A stretch of DNA of 64,000 nt from the NCBI GenBank assembly GCA_024364735.1, contig JAGFNQ010009486.1:1-64000 (forward strand), read 5' to 3'. Shown here in pieces: positions 11,201 to 23,440 of this stretch (positions are counted from its first letter, which is position 1; each line of letters begins with the position of its first letter). Source of the stretch: Boesenbergia rotunda. Its lineage: Eukaryota; Streptophyta; Magnoliopsida; Zingiberales; Zingiberaceae. Made by a program: the position numbers and the translations under genes. The notes under the pieces were generated by a model. It saw only the letters and a list, made by a program, of their open reading frames with translations. It did not search any database and had not been told where the DNA came from.

Positions 11201-12964
11201 TTTAATTCAAAATGCACTGTCAGACGCTCTGATCGCGTCCGAACGTATCCGATTCTCTGCGCTTAATCTCTGATGCTTTATTTTCTGTTTGATATACTGC
11301 TCTAATGATCTGATTAAGCTGCAGGTGACAGGGAAGGATTCAAACACTCAAGGAGAGTCAATGGTGGCCTTTCCTTGGAGCAGGTTTGTCCGTTTTCCAT
11401 CTCAGGTTGCAACGGCTGGAGCTGCTGACTGGAGCTTGGCTGAGGGAAGCTCAGGGAGTCCAGGGAGAGCTTAGTGGTAGCTGGCGTTGGCAGGCAAGCA
11501 GCTGGAGGCTGCTGTGAGATGGTGTCACCTGTGCTTAGTGGAGAAACAAAAGGGCGTAGAGGAGAAGAGTAGAGGAGGGTTCGCTGAATCGACTTCTGGC
11601 TTGAGTTCTTGCTGCGCATTTGTGTTCTCCACACTTTGCTTGCGTGTTCTGAAGTTTCATCATCTTGAGCAAGCATCTGAAATCAGAGAAGCAACCGTCC
11701 CTTGCTTGAGCACTTAGAGGAAGGAACAAGAGGCTTTGAGTTCAACAACGAGAAGACACGGAGAAAGGGTTCTTGCGTGAGATCGTCGCTGGGTGAAGCT
11801 CAGAGGAAGCTTGCTGTGTTCTTATCTTTGCTAAGTGCTAAGTAAGATCTTTCTTGTGTTTCATTGTACTTAAACTATATCCTTGATTGAAACGCTGTGG
11901 AGAGGTTACTCCACCGAGAAGGAGGTTGCTTTCAATCCGGTGTTCACCGGGGCTTGATCTGCCGATGATCAAGGGATCACCCACCTTAAGGGCACGCCAA
12001 GGAGTAGGGGCAAGTTATCCCCAAACCTTGTAAATCCTCTTGTTAGTGTCCTTGTGTTTGCTCATAGTTTAGGGTTTTGATTTTCTGCATACCTTGTTTC
12101 TATTCTTTTCGCTGTGCTACTAAACGGGTTAAGTGCAGAAATTTGATAAGAGCCAAAGTTCAAGTGTTTGGCTATATTCACCCCCCCTCTCTAGCCATCC
12201 GAGTTCCAACACTATGTATTTATTAGCTTTTTATTTCTGAATTCGTAACAGATAGGTTGCTTGTTTAATGGATAGTGAACTTGATCTCAGTTGTTTTGCA
12301 ATTCGATTTGTTCCTGCATTTTAGTTCTAGTTTTGCGTGTCAATTCTGTTTCTGCGTATCAATTTAGCTTCTGATTTTGCAGCTACTTCAAATTTAGCTA
12401 GTTCTAGTTTCAATTCCTGAAGTTAGACACCACGTTTAGTGTGTTATTGCATTTGGTCTTAGTTTGTTGTGTATCGGTTTCCAATTCTGCAAAAATTTCA
12501 GTGTCAATTCTGCGAGTTTCAGTTTAGAAATTCTGAGTTTTGTATCAGTGAAATCAGCGCCTTCTAAATCTTACCTGAACATTCGTGATGTGCACTTGAT
12601 TTCAGTTGGATGTGTTTGTTTCTTCAATCAATTTGTTTCTGCATTTTTGCATTCGGTTGTTGAAGTTCTGAATTTCATTTCTGCATTCGAATTATTTCTG
12701 CATATCAGTTTAGTTTCTGAAATTTTGTTTCACTTTAGTTTGTTTCTACATTCATTTGCTTCTGAATTCTGTATTCGATTTGTTTGCTTCACATTTATTT
12801 GCTTCCCATCAGTTGCTTGTTTGACTTTGCATCCACTTTGTTGCTACATTTCTGCCTTAAGGTTCTGCTTTCCTGCATTTCATCTCTGCATTAGGTCTGT
12901 TTTTGATTGATCAGTTATTTGCTTCTGAATTCCTTCAGTCCTGCGTATTACTTCACTATAGCTT

Positions 12965-15900
12965 TGTAAAATATGGTAATTCAAAAATCCGAACCAGAAA
13001 AATTTTCAGGATTTTTCCAGATAGAATCTAGGGTTTTTGGCCCTACGGGAGGAGCCCAAGGGGCTTTATTATAAAATTTTAAAACTTATTAAGGGTTTCA
13101 TAAAAGAAAACCTCAAATAAGTTGGCTTATGTAAATTTATCTAAAGATAAGGGTTAAGTTGAGGTGTATTATATAAATTTAGAAGAGTTAATCTGCGAAA
13201 ACCCTTACCCTAAGAGCAGGATTGGAAATTTATGAAAGTGGAGGGGTTTTTTTTTGTAAAATGCTCCTCACTTAAAACCTTCTCACATTCGCTCGCCCGC
13301 AGCCACAGCCGACCTTTTGCTTCTCGCGTGCCCTAGCCGCATAGACACATAGACACCCGACGCCTGCCCAAGCCGCAGCCGACCTCTTCTTCCGTTTTCC
13401 TTCGCTCGCGTACCCTAGCTGCAGCCAAACGCCGACGTTCTTCTCCCTTTCCTCCTCTCAATCGAGCCTTCGTCTCCCATCATCTCGAGCGGCATCGGCG
13501 ACGAGACCTAGGCTCGGGCGATCGGAGCTCTGGGTAGATCTTCCCCTACAATCCTGGAGTTTCGCCGGTGGCAGGGTTCTCTGGGAGCGACAATCCTCGC
13601 AATGACATCATTGTTGGCTATGGGATCTTGCCGGTGACCACAACTATTGGTGTTCCAGGGAGCTAGGGATTTCATTCCACACGACATAGGATCAAGGTAA
13701 GAAATCTTTGTTGTGTGAGGTATGTTAGGTTCGATTCTGAGTTTCTCTGGATTTTGATCTGCGTTTCAATTGGGAATCTGAGGGATTGAGCACTGATCGG
13801 TTTTTGGGATAAGATCTTGAAGTTTGATTTCATTCCTAATCTATGTTAGAATTAAGCATAATAGATTAGGATCTGTAAATTTAGTTCTTGGTGTAATTTC
13901 AGTTTTGGAATGCTAGCTTGGATTATTGTTGGATATCACAGGTTGAATCGTAGCTTTGGATAGGAAACTGATTGTGGTTCAGATTTGGGTGGGATTGCTC
14001 TGTCTGAAATTGGAATTCAATTCTATACATGATCTGTGTTTGGATGGTTACGTTTTAGATCTTGGATTCTTGTTGTTCTGGGGTAAGCTTTGATTGTTGT
14101 TTTTCTTCTTGTCCATGAGTAAATTCCTGTGTTCTTGTTGCTGGGAGCACTGTTCTGTGCCATGGGGGATATAATTCCAATCATAGTTCGTTTCGAATTT
14201 GTGGCTTACAGACCTATTGGATTTGTCTTGCTCAGTTTGGTGTCTTGGTTCATTTATGAGGATCGATTGGGCTAAGGTTTAACTACCTTATGAACTGTAG
14301 ATGTTGGTGTGGATACCGTGAGCTGTGTGGTGGCTTGTGTTTTGGATTAGATCAGAGGAAGCAATTTCCTTGATGGTGTTGTGATTAGTATGGATGATTG
14401 GTTGACTTTGTCTTGGATGGATTATGGTAGCTTTGTATTCTTGATTTCGTTGTGGATTAAGAGTTACGTTGGTCTATATTGGATCTTGTAAATGTGGCAA
14501 TGTGATACCATGTATCGTAATTGAAGTGTGAAGGTGATAACAATTCTGTTCTGGGAGTCTAATGCTGTGTACAGCCGAGGAATTGAGTTTTGCTTTAAGT
14601 TTGGGTTAATCCTTGATCTTGATATCTCTCTTAGCTGTGGGCTATGGTATTGTGATTTTGATTGGGTTCTAATGTTGGGTTGGATTAAACCTAAGATGAA
14701 TTTAATTAAGGTAACTTGGGATAATTATGAGCTACTCATTTAATTGTGATTAATTAAATGAAACATGATAATTAGGAAGATCCTAATTAAGTGAGATAAC
14801 TCGTTTAGCTATAAATTATATATATAATGGTAGCTAAACATTATGCCTTTGATACAGGGCATTGATTGGGTTAGCATTGCTGGTTATCGGACGGAAGGTT
14901 CTTTCTGATACGAGCATCTTACGATTGAGGCGGGTACCCTTTGACTTATCTTTTAGATATTGTCATATTGCTATGCATGGTTGGTTATAGATAGCAGTAA
15001 GATTATACGCTAGCCTGAATTATTATGCTTGTTCTGGATACTTGTTAGTTATCCCTGAGTTATTATGCATGTTCTGGATACATGTTAGTTATCCCAGAGT
15101 TATTATGCCTGTTCTGGATACATGTTAGTTATCCCTGAGTTATTATACCTATTCTGGATACTTGTTAGTTATCCCTGAGTTATTATGCATGTTTTGGATA
15201 CTTGTTATTTATCCCTGAGTTATTATGCCTGTTCTGGATACTTGTTAGTTATCCCTGAGTTATTATGCATATTCTGGATACATGTTAGTTATCCCTGAGT
15301 TATTATGCCTGTTCTGGATACTTGTTAGTTATCCCTGAGTTATTATGCCTGTTCTGGATTCTTGTTAGTTATCCCTGAGTTATTATGCATGTTCTGGATA
15401 CATGTTAGTTATCCCTGAGTTATTATGCCTGTTCTGGATACATGTTAGTTATCCCTGAGTTATTATGCATGTTCTGGATACTTGTTAGTTATCCCTGAGT
15501 TATTATGCATGTTTTGGATACTTGTTAGTTATCCCTGAGTTATTATGTCTGTCCTGGATACATGTTAGTTATCCCTGAGTTATTATGCATGTTCTGGATA
15601 CTTGTTAGTTATCCCTGAGTTATTATGCATGTTTTGGATACTTGTTAGTTATCCCTGAGTTATTATGCCTTTCCTGGATACTTGTTAGTTATCCCTGAGT
15701 TATTATGCATGTTCTAGACACTTGTTAGTTATCCCTGAGTTATTATGCCTGTTCTGGATACATGTTAGTTATCCCTGAGTTATTATGCATGTTCTGGATA
15801 CTTGTTAGTTATCCCTGAGTTATTATGAATGTTTTGGATACTTGTTAGTTATCCCTGAGTTATTATGCCTGTCCTGGATACTTGTTAGTTATCCCTGAGT

Positions 15901-17725
15901 TATTATGCATGTTCTGGATACTTGTTAGTTATCCCTGAGTTATTATGCCTGTCCTGGATACTTGTTAGTTATCCCTGAGTTATTATGCATGTTCTGGATA
16001 CTTGTTAGTTATCCCTGAGTTATTATGCCTGTCCTGGATACTTGTTAGTTATCCCTGAGTTATTATGCCTGTTCTGGATACGTGTTAGTTATCCCTGAGT
16101 TATTATGCATGTTTTGGATACTTGTTAGTTATCCCTGAGTTATTATGCATGTTCTGGATACTTGTTAGTTATCCCTGAGTTATTATGCCTGTCCTGGATA
16201 CTTGTTAGTTATCCCTGAGTTATTATGCCTGTTCTGGATACGTGTTAGTTATCCCTGAGTTATTATGCATGTTTTGGATACTTGTTAGTTATCCCTGAGT
16301 TATTATGCCTGTCCTGGATACTTGTTAGTTATCCCTGAGTTATTATGAATGTTCTGGATACTTGTTAGTTATCCCTGAGTTATTATGCATGTTCTGGACA
16401 CTTGTTAGTTATCCCTGAGTTATTATGTCTGTTCTGGATACTAGTTAGTTATCCCTGAGTTATTATGCATGTTCTGGATACTTGTTAGTTATCCCTGAGT
16501 TATTATGCTGTTAGTTTCATACAGTCTCAGGTATTGTCATATCTATATGTATGCTTAGATATCGGGATGTATCTCTTGTATTTGACATGAGGGATGTATG
16601 TGTGCATATCATACATCATTTTTGCATTGTTGCATGCCGGCGATCAGCGACTCCCTTGTGGTTGAGCCTAATCGTCTTCCGGTACATGACATGCACACAC
16701 GGCCACTCATGGGTTAGTGGATACCGTAGATGTGTGCATTTGCCCTGTATTGCTCCGTTCGGCCACTATGAGGAGGGTGAGCGCGAGCGTGGTAGCAAGC
16801 AGGGATCCCTTCTCGTACTGAGCCACGAGGAGATGAGAGCTTGACTCCCCCATTGCTTGGGGTTAGGAGCGTGGTCTCCGCCAGCATCCTGTCCACCCGG
16901 TCACTCAGGAGCAGTGATGGCAGGGTGCGTACAGTTGTCATAGCCCTACCCGTTCAGACGTCCCTATGACAGGTGTACGATGATCTGTCTGGTGTCAGGG
17001 GTGACACATGTCATTGCACCATGTGCATACCATACATCGTGCATTGGTTGCTGCACTTATTTGCTGCACTTGTTTGACATCGCATATACTGGAGACTGGT
17101 TATTTGAGATTATATGTCTAATGATATTCCCTTGGTACTTATTATTCTCTTTTCAGGTTAGCTGGATTCTGGTATGTATCTACCTCAGTATTTCCAGTAC
17201 TAATTTTTTCATATTGTTGATATGAGACTGTATTAACATAGATGCTTATTGTTATTATAACATACTATGCATATCTGCTGGGTATTCGCTGAGTTTATGG
17301 ACTCACACCCGTTGCCATATGATTTTATTTCAGGTTGAGATACTTGGAGTCGCCAGAAGAGCCCAGCAGCTAGTCCCTACCCATCGCGACGGCATAGTTT
17401 CGTTTTGTACTTAGTAGTGTCTATTTGTATATTTACTTATTAGACTTGTATATGTCTTGGGAGTGTTGTCGTTTGCCCTAAGTGGTTTTTGTATTGGTTG
17501 ATTCATCGTAAGTCGGACCGGTCCGCAGTCAGGTATGATTTACTTAGTTGTCGGGTACTTTTACGTTGTGTTTATCTATTTTGGAGGCCTGAGGCCAAAT
17601 ATATATAATTAAACTGCGTGGTGATGTCTATTATGTTCTGTGTATGTGTAAATTGTCCGTCGGACAGGGGAGGTGCTGTCCGATTTTATATCGGAACAGC
17701 GACTCCCGGGTCTCGGGGCGTGACA
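12965..17725 (+). mobile_element. Chromovirus-like (Tekay/Del-type) solo LTR with TSD agctt
   Basis: This 4.76-kb unit begins TGTAAAATATGG and ends CTCGGGGCGTGACA. It is flanked by agctt on both sides (12960-12964 and 17726-17730), a perfect 5-bp target duplication. The block tcgctgagtttatggactcacacccgttgcc and the tcccgggtctcggggcgtgaca end resemble long LTRs of Tekay/Del chromoviruses as I recall them. No protein domain is present. A 37-unit minisatellite accounts for nearly a third of its length. Confidence 0.85.
15021..16509 (+). repeat. 40-bp minisatellite, about 37 units
   Basis: The unit is tattatgcatgttctggat followed by acttgttagttatccctgagt. Variant positions (cat/cct, ttctgg/tcctgg/ttttgg, cttg/catg/cgtg) define unit types. 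The rare cgtgttagtt type occurs at 16081 and 16241, exactly four units apart, with matching neighbours, which points to duplication of multi-unit blocks. There are no unique spacers, so it is not a CRISPR array. Confidence 0.97.
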
Positions 17726-18473
17726 AGCTTTGTCTTCCAAGCTGCATTAATCAGTGTAGTTTCTGAATTGTTAGTTAAAGCTTTGGCACTTAGTATCAGT
17801 TTCTTTTGGCACATAAGTTTCCTTCTCTTGGTGCCAAGTTGTTTCAATTCTTCACTTTGTATCAAGAGAAGCTTCGACATTGATTGGTACCAAGTTAAGT
17901 GCAATTTTTAGTGTGATATTGAGCTTGAAATCAGTGTGTCTCACGTATAGTTTGTTTCTGAATTTCAATTTTCATTTCGGCATTAGTATCAAGCTTCATT
18001 TCTGCGATTAGGTTTAAAGTTTTTGCATTAGTTTCAATCGAAAATTTCAGCATTGTTTTGATTCATCTACTTAGCATTTAGTTTGCTTTGAGTGGTAATT
18101 CCTGAAGTTCAATACAATTGTAGTGTACTTGAGCATTTGAATTCAGATTTGTTCTCCCAAATTCGATTAAGTTGCATTGGTTGAGTAAGATTTCCATTAG
18201 TTGAGTTCAGTAGTTGTCATTACCTTGTTTAGTTCATTTAGTTAAGTTTCCTTTCTTTTCATTGTGTTTTCATTTCTAATTGAAACCAAACCCAATTCTT
18301 ACTTGAAACCCAAAAACATTTGACGACACATAAACTCGAGCTTGAATCAAACAACCTTAACTAGCCCTAGGAAAAATACGACCTGTGACCCTTTTACTAC
18401 ATATTTTATCCTCGTTAGCAAAAAGTGTTTCCAGCTTTACAAATATCTAAATTTGAGACCCACATTCGTGACA

Positions 18474-19049
18474 GCCTCTTTTGGGTCCATTAGGCGCCCC
18501 CATCAGCCCAGGCGCCCCTGTGAAGAGGATAAGCGTTGATCGAGCCTGCGGATAAGAGTTCACGCAGGAGAGGCCACGTGTAGGCGCCCCCATCGACATA
18601 GGCGCCCCTATGGGTGCTATAAAAGGGGGTTCACCCCCAAGGCTTCAGACGACTTCGCTCACAATGCTCCAAGCACTTTTGTTCAAGCGCTACGCTCCGA
18701 CAAGCTCCGACTTCGAGATTCAAGCGCCGCCGCCGACCCTCTGCTTCGAACTTCGATCCACCTCGGGCGTCGGTAAATTTAATTTACGAAAAGTGTTGCA
18801 AATTTAATTTTCCGTTCTATATCTGTACTCGATTTGTAAAAGACTTTTGACGACTATAGAATTGCCCAACGTAAATGATCAAGGACCGTGGGCCTTGGAG
18901 TAGGAGCCGACCGCGACTCCGAACCAAGTAAAATCAACTTGTGTTCGCGATTGTTTTGTTATTTTCCCGCTACGTAACAGCTCTATTTTTCCAAAAAAAT
19001 CTGATATCGATATTCACCCCCCCCTCTATCGATTTTCTCCGATCCAACA
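18474..19049 (+). repeat. SIRE-type 3' LTR, second part
   Basis: The LTR resumes with GGCGCCCC motifs, then a TATA box ctataaaag near 18616, then a cggtaaatttaa block. The end is bracketed by accgtgggccttggagtagg and tattcaccccccc...gatccaaca, the same as at 44780-44947. The end at 19049 is followed by another SIRE gag and not by a PBS, so this is a 3' LTR. Confidence 0.85.
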
Positions 19050-19769
19050 GAAAATACAGCGGAGATGGTAAAAAACCTTAAATTTTTTTTTTAAAAGGGC
19101 TAATATTTTCTAAGTTTCAGGGTAAAAGACGATCTCCGAAGAAGCGTACAGTCTGATGCTATAATTGTAAAGAGGAGGGTCATCTAAAAGTCCAGTGTCC
19201 CAAACTTAAGAACCAACCAAAAAAGAAGAAGGCGCTAAAAGCCACCTAGGACGAGACCTCGTCTGATGAATCGAAAGCCGAAGAATACGCTGGACTTGTG
19301 CTAATGGAAAATCATCAAGAGGAAAGCACTGAAGAAGTGGGAGCTATGCCAAAAGAAAGTAGCGACGAAGGGGGAGTCCTTCTTTTCGAAAGTGACCTGG
19401 TAAGTGAAGTATGTTTTCTCCCTCATGATCAACTGAATTCAGGTATAAAAGCAATGCTTAAAGCTATTCTTAAATTAGAAAAAGTGAATCAAAAATTAAA
19501 AATAAAATTGACTAATGAGAATGTTCTTTTGATGATTCTGATTAACTGAAAAATGAAAATATTACTTTGAGAAATTTGGTTGAAAAACTAGAATTTGATA
19601 TTGCATGTTTATGCCGAAAGAAAAATTGTTATCCTGATAATCTGAACTAGTATATTAAAATCACATGGGTCAACTTAGAAAAGTATCTAAGAACTATATT
19701 CCTATAAAATTCTTAATTAACCCCATAGATAGGAACTTGTTTTGGGTTCCTAAGCCTTTACTGAATTAA
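19050..19769 (+). pseudogene. SIRE-type gag, C-terminal remnant
   Basis: The zinc knuckle CYNCKEEGHLKVQC begins at 19157 and is followed by a lysine-rich and then acidic tail, as in the gag at 45181. An in-frame TAG at 19247 stands where the relative has Trp. The frame ends with TGA at 19547. A shifted frame then carries the conserved gag end NPIDRNLFWVPKPLLN to a stop at 19769. No protease, integrase or RT follows. The LTR that ends at 19049 has inserted into this gag upstream of the knuckle. Confidence 0.8.
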
Positions 19770-20519
19770 TTTTCAGTCATTATATGTTTTAGTGCTAACA
19801 ATTTTTTTTTGTTATTTTTTAATAGATTATTTACTGGCTTTGAAAAATGAATAGTAGTGAAATTTTAAATTGATAAGATTATGTTCATATTTTTTCTCAA
19901 TACATAAATATTTTCTTTACTTATTGTGGATTTTTTAGATTTTTTGATTATTTTCGAATTTTCACAAAATTTACGTTCAAAATTCAAATTTTAAATTTTA
20001 AAAATAGATAAAAATTTATTTTCCAAGATCAGATTTTTCTGAATCTAGATATGATCAGTAAACCTCAATAAAATTTCACTCGAAGTTTTTTAAGTGCTTT
20101 TGAAGTTCAAATATTTATTCTTTAAAAATTCTACTCAATCAGTATTTGATTTATTTTTCTGCCACAGATAACGTTTTTAAATCAAATATTATTGTACAAG
20201 ATCCAAACTCTATTTCCTATTTACACAAAAATTTTCAGATTTTTCTAACATGTTTTCGACTTCTATGATTTTTTTAAAAAAAATACCTGTTGACTTTAAA
20301 ATAATGCTTAGAGATTATTTCATTTATTTTCTATTTTTTTCCTTTCTCTAACTTTTGATGTGCCCCATTTTTTTGCTATGATCAAAGGGGGAGAGTAGCT
20401 TAAGTTTAGACGGAGGTGGTGATGTTTTAATTTGCAAACATTTCTTTCATGCTTAGTGTTATTTCTTTTAGTTTAACCCTAACTGAACTTGCGTTAATAC
20501 ACATCAAAAAGGGTGAGAT
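19770..20519 (+). other. non-coding 3' region of the gag-only SIRE-type remnant
   Basis: AT-rich sequence without reading frames of any family. It ends in a polypurine tract (aaaaagggtgagat, 20506-20519) directly before an LTR start. A second purine run aaagggggagag lies near 20385. Confidence 0.6.
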
Positions 20520-20700
20520 TGTTAGTGTCCTGATTAGTTTTGATATGATCAACCAAGTTAAGTTAAGTCCTATTAGTTTTTGATCCTTCTATCTAAGTGT
20601 GTAGGAACTTAGGAGTGGAGGAAGTCGAGAGTAAGATACAATGGACGAGAAGGATACAAATAGATGCACCTATTGGCTTATCAAGAAACTTGAAAATAGA
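20520..20700 (+). repeat. SIRE-type LTR, 5' fragment
   Basis: It starts TGTTAGTGTCCTGATTAG right after the polypurine tract and continues with aagtgtgtaggaac, like other SIRE-type LTR starts here. Similarity fades near 20700. The rest of the LTR has been lost or replaced by CACTA-related sequence. The right border is approximate. Confidence 0.55.
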
Positions 20701-20923
20701 AAACATCTCTGGGTATATCGGTTAAGTATCATTAGAATTTTGAGGACACTTGCGTTGTTTGAGTTTTACATGTTTAGTTTAAGTTTAAGTGATATTTATA
20801 GTAATAAGTTTTAATGATTTAATTAAGTTTATGTTATAACTATATGCATGTTTAGTTCGACACACTTAATAATGTTTTAAATTTATATCTCATTAAGTTA
20901 TAATGTATATGAATAAATCTTAT

Positions 20924-21094
20924 ATGTACAATAGGTCAGAAAATGAATTAAATGAATTTATTATTGATGAATATTTTGATAGAATTGAATAGTCTGTTAA
21001 CTTTGCTAAGTGTCATGCAAACTATATAGATGATGACAAGATACAATGTCCATGTAATCATTGCAAATATAAAAATATAATTTTCCGAACTTGA
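20924..21094 (+). pseudogene. CACTA transposase N-terminal fragment (Transpos_assoc domain)
   Basis: The frame from ATG 20924 has an in-frame TAG and then VNFAKCHANY and KIQCPCNHCKYKNIIF. This is the Cys/His signature found at the start of plant CACTA transposases (transposase-associated domain). The frame stops at 21094 and the catalytic part is absent, so the element is an internal-deletion derivative or relic. The nearby CACTA-type terminus supports the call. Confidence 0.75.
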
Positions 21095-21788
21095 CGCGAG
21101 GGCGTGGCTAAAGTGTGACCAGATTGTGACCTTGTTAACAAGGTTAAGGAGAGAGGAGAGAGGAGAGAGGAGCTTACATGATGAGTAGAGTAGATCATGC
21201 ATGTCGAGCTAGAGAGGATCGAGATCAAGCCAGAGAGGTGATCGAAAAGGAGAGATCGGTCACGCTTGAGAAGGAAAAATTAAAAACCTAAAACCTTAAT
21301 TTGAAACTGATTAGTGAAAGATATTTTATTTCATCGTTATTTTAGAGACGAATATAAACTTCCGTCGCTATTTTAATGATGATTTTTTTTTGTCACTAAA
21401 TAGCGACCGAATTAATTTACCGTTGTTATTTTAGTAGCAAAAATTGTATTCCATTGCTATTTTAGCGACGAAGGTTTATTTCCGTCGCTAAAATAGCGTC
21501 GGAGATTTATTTTATTCCGTCACTATTTTAGCAATAGTGATTTATTTCCATCACTATTTTTGTGACAGAGATTTATTTCTATCACTAATTAAATAGAATA
21601 TATATAAATTTTGGTGAAAACACTCAAACAGAAACGAATTTAAAGACTGAATTTAAATTACATCACTAATTAGTGACCAAACTTAATTTTCATCGCTAAT
21701 TAATAAAATTTAAATTTTATCACTAATTAACAATAGAAAAAAAAAATTCTCCTAAATCCATCACTATTTTAAGAGTTTTATTGTAGTG
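21095..21788 (+). mobile_element. CACTA element terminal region with subterminal repeats
   Basis: The right end, read on the minus strand, is CACTACAATAAAACTC (21788 back to 21773), the CACTA terminal motif. Inside it lie about a dozen repeats of tccgtcgctattttagcgac in both orientations, typical of CACTA subterminal regions. A gagagaggagagaggag purine repeat lies at 21150-21175. The left terminus was not found. Confidence 0.75.
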
Positions 21789-21979
21789 GTTCTACTAGAT
21801 TATATTATATATACTACGACATTGTAGATGATATCATGTTAAATGGTGATGCTATGAAGTTACTAATAAATTGTATTTCAAATGTTAAAAATTTATTACC
21901 AGTGCGATGTAATTATATTTCATGTGCTAATATAAATTGTAGTAGTTTTAAGGTTACTATATATCTATTTATTAATTTT

Positions 21980-22041
<62 letters not shown>

Positions 22042-22402
22042 GCTCTCCTGCGGATTATATATATATATAAAATTTTTCACGTGATTGAGTGTGAAAGGAC
22101 CTTCATCCTATAATTCTGTCCTACGTACGGTACCTATATATATCTATTGCATTGTTCAATTTGAAGCTAGCTAGATATGTTGGGTTTGAGGCCACTCTAC
22201 AAAGTTCACAAGATTAATCATAACTATCGAGAAGTCGCAAGCAGGAAAACTTTTTTGTGCTTAAAAATGTGTGCTCTGCATATGTGGTGCTCTTATCCAT
22301 CAAGTAGGAGTCTATGATTATGAAAATTTTGTTGATGATGAGAGTAATTTTACATTGATCCATTTTCTTATAAAATCCACAAATTGTCTATCATTTCTAC
22401 TT
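21789..22402. other. AT-rich interval with (AT)n microsatellite, no gene seen
   Basis: A run of about 28 AT units occupies 21983-22039 and a shorter one lies near 22058. No coding or mobile-element signature is recognisable. The last nine bases (22394-22402, tttctactt) form the left target duplication of the foldback element. Confidence 0.7.
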
Positions 22403-22839
22403 CGACAATTTATCAAAGAGCGTACTCAAAAATTAGTATTTACCAAAAGACGTACCATGGTTTCATTGTTACCAAATAACGCACTTATTTTAGTGAACTT
22501 TCTCTTATACCCCTCCTGCCAAAGTACTGCATGTTATTCTCTTTCTCTTTTTCTTTCTCATTCTTAATAACAAATTTCGAGACATTTGAAAAGATTTTTT
22601 CAGATTTTTTAATTTAAAATAATATATTATGGAATCGGATAAAAAACGTAAGATAAAAATCGAAAAAATATTTCAATTAAAAAAATATCTCATCAAACGT
22701 GATTTCAAATATATAGAGAGATCATTTTATATAAATTAGATGAGCGGAGATCATTTTTATATTTGATTAATATTAATTAATATATTAAATAATATTTAAT
22801 AAATATATAAATATATAAACACCTTGAAATTAAAAAGGC

Positions 22840-22985
22840 TTGAAATCTTTTGATTTCAGGCCCACGCTGGGCCTGAAATCAAAAGATTTCAGGCCCAACG
22901 TGGGCCTGAAATAAAATATTTCAAGCACAGCGTGGGCCTGAAATAACTCAGGGTCTGAAATCAAATGATTTCAGGCCCTACGTCG
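22840..22985. repeat. cluster of gggcctgaaat...atttcaggccc palindromes
   Basis: Alternating gggcctgaaatc and gatttcaggccc blocks with agcgtgggcct joints make adjacent hairpins. The cluster recurs at 23970-24090, at the centre 24990-25095, and inverted at 25975-26090 and 27110-27250. Confidence 0.85.
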
Positions 22986-23440
22986 AATTGAAATTATGTG
23001 TTATGATAGGTTTTTTTACGTAGGTTTAACATATAAAGAAACATCTCTTTATATATTTGAAATCACAATAAAAATCATTAAGAAAGACTACCTTACGAGA
23101 GAAATTCTAATTAATATAAAATGAACATTATATTAAAAATGAATTATATATATATATCGATTCTTTGAATAAAGAACTCAAATATTATTTATTATATTAA
23201 TTTAAATATTATATATTATATTAATATATTTAATTTTAATATATTTTGATAGGAGGGCCTGGAGTCATTTGACTTCAGGCCCTGCTTAAATAATTAATTT
23301 AATAAAAATAATTAATTATAAAAAAACTTCTAATGATTATTTTTGGTGTCCAAACTTCTAATGATTAAAAATTATATTGCAATAGGAGTTTTCTAGGTCT
23401 ATCAGTGGGTTTCGCTCAAAACCCACTGATATTTTTTTCA

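Larger units (their letters stand above)
10059..12211 (+). mobile_element. SIRE-like solo LTR with TSD ctatg
   Basis: This 2.15-kb unit begins TGTTGATGCAG and ends GTTCCAACA after a run attcaccccccctct that is typical of SIRE-type LTR ends in this window. The five bases before it (10054-10058) and after it (12212-12216) are both ctatg, a perfect target duplication. No internal region is present, so it formed by LTR-LTR recombination. It contains two arrays of inverted repeats. Confidence 0.92.
9226..18473 (+). mobile_element. Gypsy-like solo LTR, interrupted by two other solo LTRs
   Basis: The insertion begins TGATAAGTACC and ends TTCGTGACA inside the split SIRE-type LTR. Its own sequence is 9226-10058, 12217-12959 and 17731-18473, about 2.3 kb after the two nested insertions are removed. 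It has TATATAA near 9464 and no coding domain, so it is read as a solo LTR. The flanks ggcgc and gcctc match at only three of five bases, so the target duplication is weak. The 3' end resembles Tat/Athila-type LTRs (gaaaaatacgacctgtgaccc), but that lineage call is tentative. Confidence 0.55.

Noticed and set aside
12464..12910. 148-codon Phe/Ser/Cys-rich frame
   Set aside because: It falls in non-coding solo LTR sequence with simple tttctgaattc-like repetition; no domain or codon signal.
15021..16509. Regular 40-bp repeat as a CRISPR array
   Set aside because: Units are contiguous with no unique spacers, inside a plant LTR; it is a minisatellite.
16551..16844. 97-codon frame
   Set aside because: Lies in the 3' part of the chromovirus-type LTR, a region that is non-coding in that family.
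21836..22084. 82-codon frame with a poly-Tyr/Ile run
   Set aside because: The run is translated (AT)n microsatellite.
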